Positions 8,930-16,263 of a DNA stretch of 22,728 bases are shown here, one piece after another. The stretch lies in the NCBI GenBank assembly GCA_946480785.1, contig CAMLLD010000090.1, positions 1 through 22,728 of the forward strand, given 5' to 3'. The notes beneath the pieces are model-generated. The model made no database searches. It saw only the letters and a program-made list of their open reading frames with translations, and had not been told where the DNA came from. The translations under genes were made by a program, and so were the position numbers. How positions within the stretch are numbered: the stretch's first letter is position 1; the number at the start of each line of letters is the position of its first letter. This stretch comes from an uncultured Blastocatellia bacterium. Its GTDB lineage: Bacteria > Acidobacteriota > Blastocatellia > Pyrinomonadales > Pyrinomonadaceae.

Positions 8930-10239
8930 TCTTTCAAGGCCAATTCGACCTGTAACTGCCTGCGTTCACGTTTCTTACGCGAGCCGCGCTTTGCGGGTTC
9001 AGGGAGCGGAGGCAAAAGCGCGAAAGTGATGTTTACCGGTTGAAAGTTCTTCGTGTCCGCGTGCGAGACGTAATGCGCCAGAGCTCCGGTCGCGCTCGCG
9101 AGTGGCGCTTCGACCGGTTCGTGGCCAAGCGCAACTCGCGCGGCGTTCACGCCGGCGAGCCAACCCATCGCGACCGACTCCACGTAACCTTCAACGCCCG
9201 TGATCTGGCCGGCGAAAAACACATTCGGCCGCTCGCGCATCTGCATCGTCGCGCGCAGCACGCGTGGCGAACAAATATAGGTATTGCGATGAATCTGTCC
9301 AAACTGGAGAAACTCGGCATTTTGCAATCCGGGGATGAGTCGCAACACGCGCGCCTGTTCGCCGTAGCGTAGATGATTCTGGAAGCCCACGAGGCTGTAT
9401 GCGTCGGCCATTAAATTTTCCTGCCGCAACTGCACGGCGGCGTAGGGCTCGCGGCCGGTGCGCGGGTCGCGCAGGCCGACGGGTTTCATCGGTCCGAAAC
9501 GCAGTGTGTCGACGCCGCGGCGCGCGAGTTCTTCGATGGGCAGACACGCTTCGAACCAGCGCGTCTCTTCGAAGCGTTGTAACGGGACGCTGTTCGCTTC
9601 GATAAGCGCGTTGTAAAACTGTTCGTATTGTTCTTTGTCGAACGGGCAGTTGAGGTAGTCGTCGCCGCCTTTGTCGTAGCGCGCGGCGCGAAAGGCAATG
9701 CTTGTGTCGATTGAGTCAGCGGCAACGATGGGCGCGATAGCGTCGTAGAAGTACATTTGATCGCTGCCAGTGAGGTTCATGATTTCGGTGGTGAGCGCGT
9801 CGGATGAGAGCGGGCCGGTGGCGATGATCGTTAGGTCGCTTTGGTTCAGGTCGCTTGCGGTCGGGATGCTCTTCACTTCTTCGCGAACGAGCTGGATGTT
9901 TTGTTCCTGCTCAATACGCTCTGTAATCAACTCAGCAAACTTGTGACGATCAACCGCGAGCGCAGCGCCGGCAGGAACCTTTGTTTCCATCGCCGCTTCC
10001 ATCACCAACGATCCGGCACGCCGCAGTTCCTCCTTTAATAAATAGGACGCCGTCCCGACTTCATCCGACTTCAACGAGTTCGAACAAACGATCTCCGCCA
10101 GTCTGTCAGTCCGATGCGCCGGTGTCTGCACGACCGGCCGCATCTCATAAAGCACGACCTTCACGCCGAGCCTTGCAGCCTGCCACGCCGCCTCAACCCC
10201 GGCTAACCCGCCCCCAATAACCGTAATCTGCTTACTCAT
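8875..10239 (-). CDS. trmFO: TrmFO, FAD- and folate-dependent tRNA U54 methyltransferase
   Basis: TrmFO makes 5-methyluridine at position 54 in the T-loop of tRNA, using methylenetetrahydrofolate and FADH2. The 454-aa length is normal. The N-terminus has the FAD-binding GGGLAGVEAAWQAARLG motif (9-25). Family signatures include YEMRP, HRTDRLAEIVCSNSLKSD with C52, and WFEACLPIEELARRG with C232. These two cysteines match the catalytic pair C53/C226 of the Bacillus enzyme by eye. The C-terminal NVFFAGQITGVEGYVESVAMGW block is also typical. The last ~30 residues are basic (KRGSRKKRERR). The gene overlaps the downstream VWA gene by 55 bases and follows the 518-aa secreted-protein gene by 37 bases. 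Confidence 0.96.
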   Translation of the reverse strand: MSKQITVIGGGLAGVEAAWQAARLGVKVVLYEMRPVVQTPAHRTDRLAEIVCSNSLKSDEVGTASYLLKEELRRAGSLVMEAAMETKVPAGAALAVDRHKFAELITERIEQEQNIQLVREEVKSIPTASDLNQSDLTIIATGPLSSDALTTEIMNLTGSDQMYFYDAIAPIVAADSIDTSIAFRAARYDKGGDDYLNCPFDKEQYEQFYNALIEANSVPLQRFEETRWFEACLPIEELARRGVDTLRFGPMKPVGLRDPRTGREPYAAVQLRQENLMADAYSLVGFQNHLRYGEQARVLRLIPGLQNAEFLQFGQIHRNTYICSPRVLRATMQMRERPNVFFAGQITGVEGYVESVAMGWLAGVNAARVALGHEPVEAPLASATGALAHYVSHADTKNFQPVNITFALLPPLPEPAKRGSRKKRERRQLQVELALKEWDEWLTQHHNRKETAFA

Positions 10240-10276
10240 CGCTGTAGGTCGTCAATTCCCTCTGAATCGTGCGCCT

Positions 10277-11833
10277 CTAGTGAGGCGGATCTTTCACCTC
10301 AATCTTGTAGTCCTTCACATCACCCGAGAAGTGCTTGTAGTCACTCCACTCGATCGTTTTATTAAAATCCCCGCCCGCAAACAACAACACCTTCACCGAT
10401 AGATTAATTTGCGCGAACCGCGGCAGCCAAACGCCCTCGACCATCCGCGTCTGCTCCATCACCAGCGCCGCACCCGGCTTGAGCGACACGAGCAACCCGC
10501 CACCCATCTTGAACCCCTCAGCGAGTCGCGCCTCGAGCCGCATCACCTGCTTATCAACCGGATCGATCCACACCACGCCAACCAGCTTCGCGATCAAACT
10601 CTCTTCGCGCGTCTTCGGTTTAAAATTCGCACGCGGCCGAAAATCGAAGACGACACTCTCGCGCCCCTCGAACCGTTCGCGTCGCGGCGAAACAAAATCA
10701 CACGCGCGCAGAAACATCGAGATCGCCGGATCGCCGTCTTCATCGTTCTTCTTGTCGCGTTCGGCGCGGCGACGCGCTGCTTCCTGCGCGTCTTTATCCT
10801 TGTCGCGTTCGGCTTTGAGAAACTCCTCCTGCACGCGCTTGTCTTCCTTCGCCGCGCGTTCCGTCGAAAGCGGCACGCCGTTCTCGCTGATTAACTTCTG
10901 CACCGGCTCGCGATTCGGCAACGGAAACACCTCATAAACCTTGACCGTCTCTTTCTTTACTTCGCCTTTGCTGTTGATGGTGCGATCAGTTTCCGTTTGC
11001 TTGAATGAATAATCCGAGACGCGTTGTTCGATGGCGTCCTGATTGAGCGCGACCTCGCGCAGCAAAGCGTTGATGTCAAGACTCTCGGTCGTAGCGGGCG
11101 GATCGAAGAGGGCGTCGTCGATGCCGGTGTTTTGCGTAACGCTTTGCAGGATGAGCGTCAGTTCGCCTGTGGGTGTGCTGGCGCCAGACAGCGATAGGCG
11201 CAATCGATGCGGCTCCATCAGACCGTGTTCCGGGCGATAGTCCTCACATACGACGTAAGTCTTTCTTGTGTCGCTGGTGATCTTGGTGATCAGTTTCGAC
11301 TTGACGCTGAAGTAGTACTGAACGCGAGCGCCGCTGCGCGTCGAGAACTCGACGATGTAAGCGGGTTCACTCGCGAGATCGCCGAGTGAGATGACGCGTG
11401 AAAGCACGTTTGCTTTTTTGAAATCGACGACGCGTGAAGCAGCGAGTGTCGCTTGAAGCTTAGCGGTCGCAGCTTCGACACTGGTGAGCGTACGCAGTTG
11501 TTTATCGAGACCGAGCTCCCACGCGGAACGCGTGTTGGCGGCAGAGATGATTTGGCCGTTGCCGAAGGTCAGTTCGAAGCGTTCTGATCCGGGCGCTTTG
11601 CGAAGTGTGCGTGCGGCGCCGAATGGCTGGTTGTTGAAGTAAACGGTCCACTCGTACGTCGCATCCCGCTGCGCAGTCACCGCCTTCTTGCCGCCTATCG
11701 TTTTTATGTAATCAGCGACAATCTTCTCGGCAGACGGCAGCTTCTTCGCCGCGCTTTGGCCCAACGCGGGCGAAGCAATCGCAAGCAGGACGAACAGTGC
11801 CAGAAAGCCGCAGCGGCGGGGGAACGCAAGCAT
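10277..11833 (-). CDS. Secreted protein of unknown function with two LolA/LolB-like beta domains
   Basis: This 518-aa protein has a clear signal peptide (1-25, ending PALG). Residues ~34-245 (IVADYIKTIGGKKAV ... GIDDALFDPP) resemble the outer-membrane lipoprotein-sorting type fold, which acidobacterial genomes carry in many copies. A strongly charged linker at ~324-368 (runs of K, E, R, D, with Ala) separates this from a second beta-rich domain (~370-515), which has WIDPVDKQVMRLEARL and a TIEWSDYKHF ending. The second domain resembles the C-terminal part of the first by eye. No catalytic motif or Cys lipobox is seen, so it is probably a soluble periplasmic protein. It is first in the run leading to trmFO, 37 bases ahead of it. 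Function is unknown. Confidence 0.8.
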   Translation of the reverse strand: MLAFPRRCGFLALFVLLAIASPALGQSAAKKLPSAEKIVADYIKTIGGKKAVTAQRDATYEWTVYFNNQPFGAARTLRKAPGSERFELTFGNGQIISAANTRSAWELGLDKQLRTLTSVEAATAKLQATLAASRVVDFKKANVLSRVISLGDLASEPAYIVEFSTRSGARVQYYFSVKSKLITKITSDTRKTYVVCEDYRPEHGLMEPHRLRLSLSGASTPTGELTLILQSVTQNTGIDDALFDPPATTESLDINALLREVALNQDAIEQRVSDYSFKQTETDRTINSKGEVKKETVKVYEVFPLPNREPVQKLISENGVPLSTERAAKEDKRVQEEFLKAERDKDKDAQEAARRRAERDKKNDEDGDPAISMFLRACDFVSPRRERFEGRESVVFDFRPRANFKPKTREESLIAKLVGVVWIDPVDKQVMRLEARLAEGFKMGGGLLVSLKPGAALVMEQTRMVEGVWLPRFAQINLSVKVLLFAGGDFNKTIEWSDYKHFSGDVKDYKIEVKDPPH

Positions 11834-11866
11834 GGTATAGAGTCTCTTTAGTGCGTGGCTTTCTCG

Positions 11867-11917
11867 TCTACGTGACCTTCTAGTCTACGTGACCTCGTAG
11901 TCTACGAGACCTTGTAG
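11867..11917 (-). repeat. Three tandem 17-bp repeats upstream of the 518-aa secreted-protein gene
   Basis: Three consecutive units on the plus strand are TCTACGTGACCTTCTAG, TCTACGTGACCTCGTAG and TCTACGAGACCTTGTAG. Units 1 and 2 differ at 2 positions and units 2 and 3 at 2. The join of units 2 and 3 creates the palindrome CTCGTAG-T-CTACGAG. The array lies in the 95-base gap between the 53-aa gene and the start of the 518-aa protein gene. On the minus strand the first two copies encountered contain TAGACT, a possible -10 element. This could be a repeated regulator-binding site; its function is inference. Confidence 0.75.
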
Positions 11918-11928
11918 ATCGGGCTCTG

Positions 11929-12090
11929 CTATTTCTTCTTCGGCGACTTCTTCGCCGCAGCTTTTTGCGGCTTCTTATCGGTCGGTTTTTGCTTTCTCTC
12001 AGCGGTCTTATCCTGCTCAAACTCGTACTCGTTCAAGTGCCCGCCACCGATCTTGTAACGATCTACATTCTTCGTCGCATCTTTCGGCAT
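11929..12090 (-). CDS. Small lysine-rich basic protein (53 aa)
   Basis: This short frame reads MPKDATKNVDRYKIGGGHLN then EYEFEQDKTAERKQK and a tail of KPTDKKPQKAAAKKSPKKK. The N-terminal half is mixed and ordered-looking, while the C-terminal ~20 residues are an Ala/Lys/Pro tail resembling nucleic-acid-binding tails of histone-H1-like or ribosome-associated proteins. The ATG is preceded by a good Shine-Dalgarno site (AGGAG, 8 bases upstream on the minus strand), which argues for a real gene although it is very short. It lies between the tRNA-Thr promoter region and the 17-bp repeats. I do not recognise a named family. DNA or RNA binding is inferred from composition only. Confidence 0.75.
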   Translation of the reverse strand: MPKDATKNVDRYKIGGGHLNEYEFEQDKTAERKQKPTDKKPQKAAAKKSPKKK

Positions 12091-12122
12091 CACTCGTTCT
12101 CCTGCTGGTTCTCAACTCCCGC

Positions 12123-12152
12123 TTGACACTACAAATCGTGCGTTCGTATAGT
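12123..12152 (+). promoter_or_regulatory. Sigma70-type promoter for tRNA-Thr
   Basis: A perfect -35 box TTGACA (12123-12128) and a near-consensus -10 box TATAGT (12147-12152) are separated by 18 bases. Transcription should start near 12159, about 30 bases before the mature tRNA. It is the clearest promoter in the window. Confidence 0.8.
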
Positions 12153-12188
12153 GCAGTCGCGCTTCGCGCCCGTTATTTCACGCCTCAA

Positions 12189-12264
12189 GCCGGCTTAGCT
12201 CAGTTGGTAGAGCGTCTGATTCGTAATTAGAAGGTCGCCGGTTCAACTCCGGCAGCCGGCTCCA
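12189..12264 (+). tRNA. tRNA-Thr (anticodon CGT), CCA encoded
   Basis: The cloverleaf folds fully. The acceptor GCCGGCT (12189-12195) pairs with AGCCGGC (12254-12260), and the D-stem is GCTC/GAGC. The anticodon stem TCTGA/TTAGA includes one G-T pair and holds the loop TTCGTAA, with CGT at 12222-12224. The T-stem GCCGG/CCGGC holds TTCAACT. The discriminator T is followed by an encoded CCA at 12262-12264. It decodes ACG threonine codons. It is preceded by a strong promoter and followed by a hairpin 40 bases downstream. Confidence 0.97.
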
Positions 12265-12303
12265 GATAACTCTCAGTTTGTACAACAATCCAGCGCAATA
12301 ATG

Positions 12304-12324
12304 AAGGCGGCCCTAAGCCGCCTT
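12304..12324 (+). terminator. Hairpin between tRNA-Thr and the convergent serine hydrolase gene
   Basis: The 8-bp arms AAGGCGGC and GCCGCCTT are perfect reverse complements with the loop CCTAA. It lies 39 bases after the tRNA and 47 bases after the end of the minus-strand serine hydrolase gene, so it could terminate transcription from both sides. No T-run follows on either strand, so it would be a weak or non-canonical terminator. Confidence 0.5.
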
Positions 12325-12371
12325 ACTGCTACACTCGCCTTCTGTTGTTGGGTGCTGATAAAAGTGCTCGG

Positions 12372-14345
12372 TTAATACGTCGAGCTGAAGTGTAAGAGGT
12401 TTCCGGCGAGGGAGAACCAGAGGAGGCCGAGGCAGGCCAGCAACATCAGCGTCGCTCCCAACTTGCCCCAGATCCGCCGGTGTTTGCTCGTCCATGAGAA
12501 GAGCGCGTTCAGGAGCGCGACGATGGTGCCGAGCGCGCCCACGATGCCGATCGCCTGGACCAGGTAAAACCACTTCGTGCCCTGGCTGCTGAAGATCTCG
12601 AGATGAGTCAGACCGTAAGTTACGAGGCCGAAGAACGAGGCGATGAAGAGAAGGTCAAGGAGAAAAACAAGACGCACGCCCAAGCGAAACAATCGCTCAC
12701 GCGGCGTTAGTTCCAACTTACGCCCGTAATGCCGCCTCACGAACCACGCCACCGGCCAGAGCACTAAGGTCAGCAGCATCACCAACAGCGACATCGCCAG
12801 CACCGTCAAAAGGAGCTTTCCATTTTCGAGTGTGCCGACCGGCTGTCCGATGAAGAATGGAAACGGCAAAATCACCTGCATGCGTCCATTCTGATCCGGC
12901 TTGAAAATGAGTTTGTCCTGACCGTCTCTTTCCACAAACGTCGTCGCGCTGATAACTTGCCATCGTTTCGGTTTACCGTTCGCGCCGGTCAACAGCGACA
13001 CCTCGATATCGCCGTCGCCCGCGGGCGCAACCGTGTAGTTACCGAGCAACGATGCGATCTTTAAAAAGGAAGTGTCACTGCGACGGCTCAACGTGTAAGT
13101 GCCGGATACTGACCGCGCAGCGTCAGCGGCGCCACTGAAAGACTGAACCTGAACCGAGTACGGATAGTAGCGATCGAGAAAAGCCTCCCACAGATTTGTG
13201 CGCGGAGAATCTCCGAGCCCGGTGCTCGTGCCGGCGCTGTTATAAGAAACAAAGAACCCGACGTTCTGGTCCAACACCAAATGCAGATCGCTGTGGAAGT
13301 ATACGGTGTCGCCACCATGGCCGATGATGCGACGGCCGTTGCGGCTCTCTTCATAAAAGCCGTAACACATCGCGTTCGCCGCATCGTCGAGCGCGAACAA
13401 CCGGCTGTGCATCAAGCGCGCGGTTTCCGGTTTGAGAATATGCGCGTCGCCGAGTTGACCGTCCTGTAAATGCGCCATCATGAATTGGGCCATGTCCGCC
13501 GCGCTGCTACTCAAGCTTCCGGCGGGAAACGGATTGACGATCTCAAACGGTTGCGCCGGATCGGAACCACGCTGATAACCACTCGACATGAAAGAGGCGA
13601 GGTTAGACGGCAGCGGCTGCTTGAACGTTGAGTGCGTCATGTTCAGCGGCTTGAAAATGTTTTCCTCGATGTAATCCTCGAACGGACGTCCGGAGACACG
13701 CTGCACGATGTAGCCGGCGAGCGCAGTCGCGTAATTCGAATAAGCCGGAACTGTGCCCGGCGGGTAAATACGCGCCGGGATATGCGCCTTCAGATAATCA
13801 CCGAGATTCGGAGTGCCAGGGGTAACAGTAAAGAGATCTTTGATCTGCTCTTCGAAGCCCGGCGTGTGCGTCATGATGTTTTTCAGTGTGATCGGCTTGC
13901 CAAACGCGTCGGGTATCTTGAAGTCAAGATACTCGTTCACGTCGCGATCGAGATCGAGCTTGCCTTGCTCGAACAACTGCATGACCGCGGTCCAGGTGAA
14001 GAGTTTGGAAATCGAACCCGGGCGAAACAGAGTGTCCTGCGGAGACACAGGCTGCTTCTTCTGCACGTCCGCGTAGCCATAGCCTTTGGCGAAAAGCAGT
14101 TTGCCGTCTTTCACGACGGAGATGGTCGCACCGGCGATGTCGGCTCGTTGAATCTGTAATGGCACGAGTCCATCGAGAAACGCTTCGAGATCGACTGCCG
14201 TCAGCTCGTGAACGTTCGCGGGCGCTGCCGGACTACTCGAGGCGGGCGTTTCTTTCTTTGTTAACGGCGGCGGGCTGGGAACTTGAGCAACTACCAACGA
14301 CGACAACGCAACGGCACACATGAATAAAGCAATGAGTCTCTTCAC
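12372..14345 (-). CDS. Secreted serine hydrolase (beta-lactamase/class C PBP family) with a C-terminal membrane domain
   Basis: This 657-aa protein has a signal peptide (1-20), then a class C beta-lactamase-like catalytic domain (~50-380). It carries S111-I-S-K114 (SxxK), Y202-S-N204 (YxN) and H343-G-G (KTG-like position). The acyl-enzyme machinery is therefore intact, and relatives are esterases, D-aminopeptidases or peptidases rather than true beta-lactamases. After a beta-sandwich segment, the C-terminal part has four hydrophobic stretches (starting LLLTVLAMSLLVMLLTLVLW), suggesting a four-helix membrane anchor. The start is GTG at 14345 with AGGAG ~8-9 bases upstream. It is last in the five-enzyme cluster, 24 bases after the CocE-type gene. 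The substrate is unknown. Confidence 0.88.
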   Translation of the reverse strand: MKRLIALFMCAVALSSLVVAQVPSPPPLTKKETPASSSPAAPANVHELTAVDLEAFLDGLVPLQIQRADIAGATISVVKDGKLLFAKGYGYADVQKKQPVSPQDTLFRPGSISKLFTWTAVMQLFEQGKLDLDRDVNEYLDFKIPDAFGKPITLKNIMTHTPGFEEQIKDLFTVTPGTPNLGDYLKAHIPARIYPPGTVPAYSNYATALAGYIVQRVSGRPFEDYIEENIFKPLNMTHSTFKQPLPSNLASFMSSGYQRGSDPAQPFEIVNPFPAGSLSSSAADMAQFMMAHLQDGQLGDAHILKPETARLMHSRLFALDDAANAMCYGFYEESRNGRRIIGHGGDTVYFHSDLHLVLDQNVGFFVSYNSAGTSTGLGDSPRTNLWEAFLDRYYPYSVQVQSFSGAADAARSVSGTYTLSRRSDTSFLKIASLLGNYTVAPAGDGDIEVSLLTGANGKPKRWQVISATTFVERDGQDKLIFKPDQNGRMQVILPFPFFIGQPVGTLENGKLLLTVLAMSLLVMLLTLVLWPVAWFVRRHYGRKLELTPRERLFRLGVRLVFLLDLLFIASFFGLVTYGLTHLEIFSSQGTKWFYLVQAIGIVGALGTIVALLNALFSWTSKHRRIWGKLGATLMLLACLGLLWFSLAGNLLHFSSTY

Positions 14346-14369
14346 GATTGCGTCTCCTGGTTCATCAAC

Positions 14370-16232
14370 TCAATTCGTCTTCACGGGTAGTGCGACGTAC
14401 GACGCGTGCCGGCCCGAGCGATACACACGCTGAGTTGCGGTCTGAAAGTCAGTAGCCTTTGCAAGATAAATGTTCGGAACGAATTTCTGCGGGTTGCGAT
14501 CGTAGAGCGGAAACCACGAACTCTGCACTTGCACCATTATGCGGTGCCCTTTCAGAAACGCGTGATTGTTGGTACGCAAATCGATCGCGTATTCAACAAC
14601 CTGATTCGCGGGAATCGCCTCCGGGTGCGTGAACGAGTTGCGAAACCGGCCGCGCAGGATCTCATCGGCGATCATCAACTGATAACCGCCCAGCTTCGGA
14701 TCCTTCGGATAGTCTTCCGGGTAAACATCAATCAGCTTCACGACCCAATCGCTATCAGTGCCCGAGGTAGAAGCGAAGAGATGGGCCATGACGTCGCCCG
14801 CGATCACCGTGTCTTCCGTCAACGGCTCACTCTCCCACGTCAACACATCGGGACGGTTCTCAACAAAGCGCTGGTCCTCGAGCAGCCACGTGGACCAGCG
14901 TGAACCTCCCTGCTCCGCGGGGTTGTAAGTCGCTTCAACCGGACGCGGCCGGTAAGGCACCGGATGGGCCGGATCGGAAACGTAACTGTCGAACTCGTCC
15001 GCCGTTCCCGGCGGTGGCGTAAACGAAAGCTGTCCGTTCTCACGCAGGTAGAGATTGCGCTGCTTGATATTTTCGCGTGGCGGCCAGCTATCAAACCTCG
15101 TCCAACGATTCGTACCGGTCTCGAATGTCAACGCTTCCGGCTGCTTCAGTTGTCCCTTGTCCTTTAAATAGTAAGCGAACCACGGATGCAAGACGTCCGC
15201 GCGAAAGAACTGACTCACCGGACTGCCGAAATCGATGTTGCCCAGTTTGTCGCCGGTCAAACGATTCCAACCACCATGATTCCACGGCCCCGCGACGAGA
15301 TAATTCAGGTGCTTGTCGTCGGTCTTCTCGAGAATCTCGTACGCCTTCACCGGACCGTAAAAGTCTTCCTGGTCCCACCAACCGGCGACGTGCATGATCG
15401 GCACCGTGACTTTCTTGAGTTGCGTGGCCAACGCACGTTGCTGCCAGAACTCATCGTAATTCGGATGCGCAACGAAGTTGTTCCAGGTGGGTATCTTGCC
15501 GTGAAAGTAAAGCTCGTCGGCGTTTGAGAGTGGTCCAAGGCGTAGATACCATTGATACGTGTCGAAACGATCGAACTTGAAGGGCGTCGTCAGATTCGAC
15601 GACTCGAGCGAGAAGCAATATTCGAAACCGTAGCTGAGCCGGAACGCGCCGTTGTGATGAAAATCGTCGCCGAGGTACATGTCGGCCGGCGTCGCTTCTT
15701 CAATGACGGCTTTCAACGCGGGATGCGGATCGATCACCGCCATCACCACGAGCCAGCCGGGATATGAAGTGCCAAACATGCCGACGCGTCCGTTGTTCTC
15801 CGGGACGTTTTTGATCATCCACTCGATCGAATCGTACGTGTCGGTAGTTTCGTCGATCGGAGTACCAGCCTCACGCAGCGGCCGCAGCATCACGAATTGC
15901 CCTTCCGACTTGAAGCGGCCACGAATGTCCTGAAACGCGAAGATGTAACCGTCTTCGATCAACTCGTTCAAGATGCCGCTCGTGAACGCGCGATAGATGC
16001 CGTCGATGCCGTACGGCGTGCGGTTGAAGAGGATGGGCAACGGACCTGAGCGAGATTTCGGCGCGTAAATGATCGTGTGCAGCTTCACGCCATCGCGCAT
16101 CGGAACCATCTGTTCGATCTTGTCGAAACCCGCCGGTGGATCAGGTGGGTTCGCCTGCGCGTGGACGAGCAGCGGGAGAACAATTACGAACAGCGCCAGC
16201 TTAATCAAGCTAGCCAAGGTGCGAGTGATCAT
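14370..16232 (-). CDS. CocE/NonD-family alpha/beta hydrolase (X-Pro dipeptidyl-peptidase S15 type)
   Basis: This 620-aa secreted hydrolase has a signal peptide (1-26, ending VHAQ). The domain starts MVPMRDGVKLHTIIYAPKSR, as in CocE-type enzymes. The catalytic triad appears as S156 in GMFGTSYPGW (GxSYxG), D287 in VAGWWDQEDF and H319 in GPWNHGGW. The C-terminal jelly-roll domain (~400-615) has ADFQ and PASTSGTDSDWVVK-like elements that match X-Pro dipeptidyl-peptidase C-domains. The family includes cocaine esterase, glutaryl-7-ACA acylase and X-Pro peptidases, so activity could be peptidase, acylase or esterase. It follows the deacylase gene by 31 bases and precedes the final serine hydrolase by 24. 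The context favours a role in the breakdown of peptides or acyl amino acids in the periplasm. Confidence 0.92.
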   Translation of the reverse strand: MITRTLASLIKLALFVIVLPLLVHAQANPPDPPAGFDKIEQMVPMRDGVKLHTIIYAPKSRSGPLPILFNRTPYGIDGIYRAFTSGILNELIEDGYIFAFQDIRGRFKSEGQFVMLRPLREAGTPIDETTDTYDSIEWMIKNVPENNGRVGMFGTSYPGWLVVMAVIDPHPALKAVIEEATPADMYLGDDFHHNGAFRLSYGFEYCFSLESSNLTTPFKFDRFDTYQWYLRLGPLSNADELYFHGKIPTWNNFVAHPNYDEFWQQRALATQLKKVTVPIMHVAGWWDQEDFYGPVKAYEILEKTDDKHLNYLVAGPWNHGGWNRLTGDKLGNIDFGSPVSQFFRADVLHPWFAYYLKDKGQLKQPEALTFETGTNRWTRFDSWPPRENIKQRNLYLRENGQLSFTPPPGTADEFDSYVSDPAHPVPYRPRPVEATYNPAEQGGSRWSTWLLEDQRFVENRPDVLTWESEPLTEDTVIAGDVMAHLFASTSGTDSDWVVKLIDVYPEDYPKDPKLGGYQLMIADEILRGRFRNSFTHPEAIPANQVVEYAIDLRTNNHAFLKGHRIMVQVQSSWFPLYDRNPQKFVPNIYLAKATDFQTATQRVYRSGRHASYVALPVKTN

Positions 16233-16263
16233 GAAAGTTTCTCAGAAGGATTTTTCAGAAGAG

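Noticed and set aside
12166..12181. Short GC palindrome-like stretch before the tRNA
   Set aside because: The arms are only about 4 bases of alternating CG and cannot be separated from base composition.
12189..12264. tRNA gene as an integration site for a mobile element
   Set aside because: No repeat of the tRNA 3' end is seen nearby, and xerC sits in a housekeeping context, so there is no sign of an inserted element.
12372..14345. Serine hydrolases as true beta-lactamases (antibiotic resistance)
   Set aside because: The class C fold motifs are present, but the third motif is HGG or HSG rather than KTG, and the peptidase-rich context favours esterase or peptidase roles.
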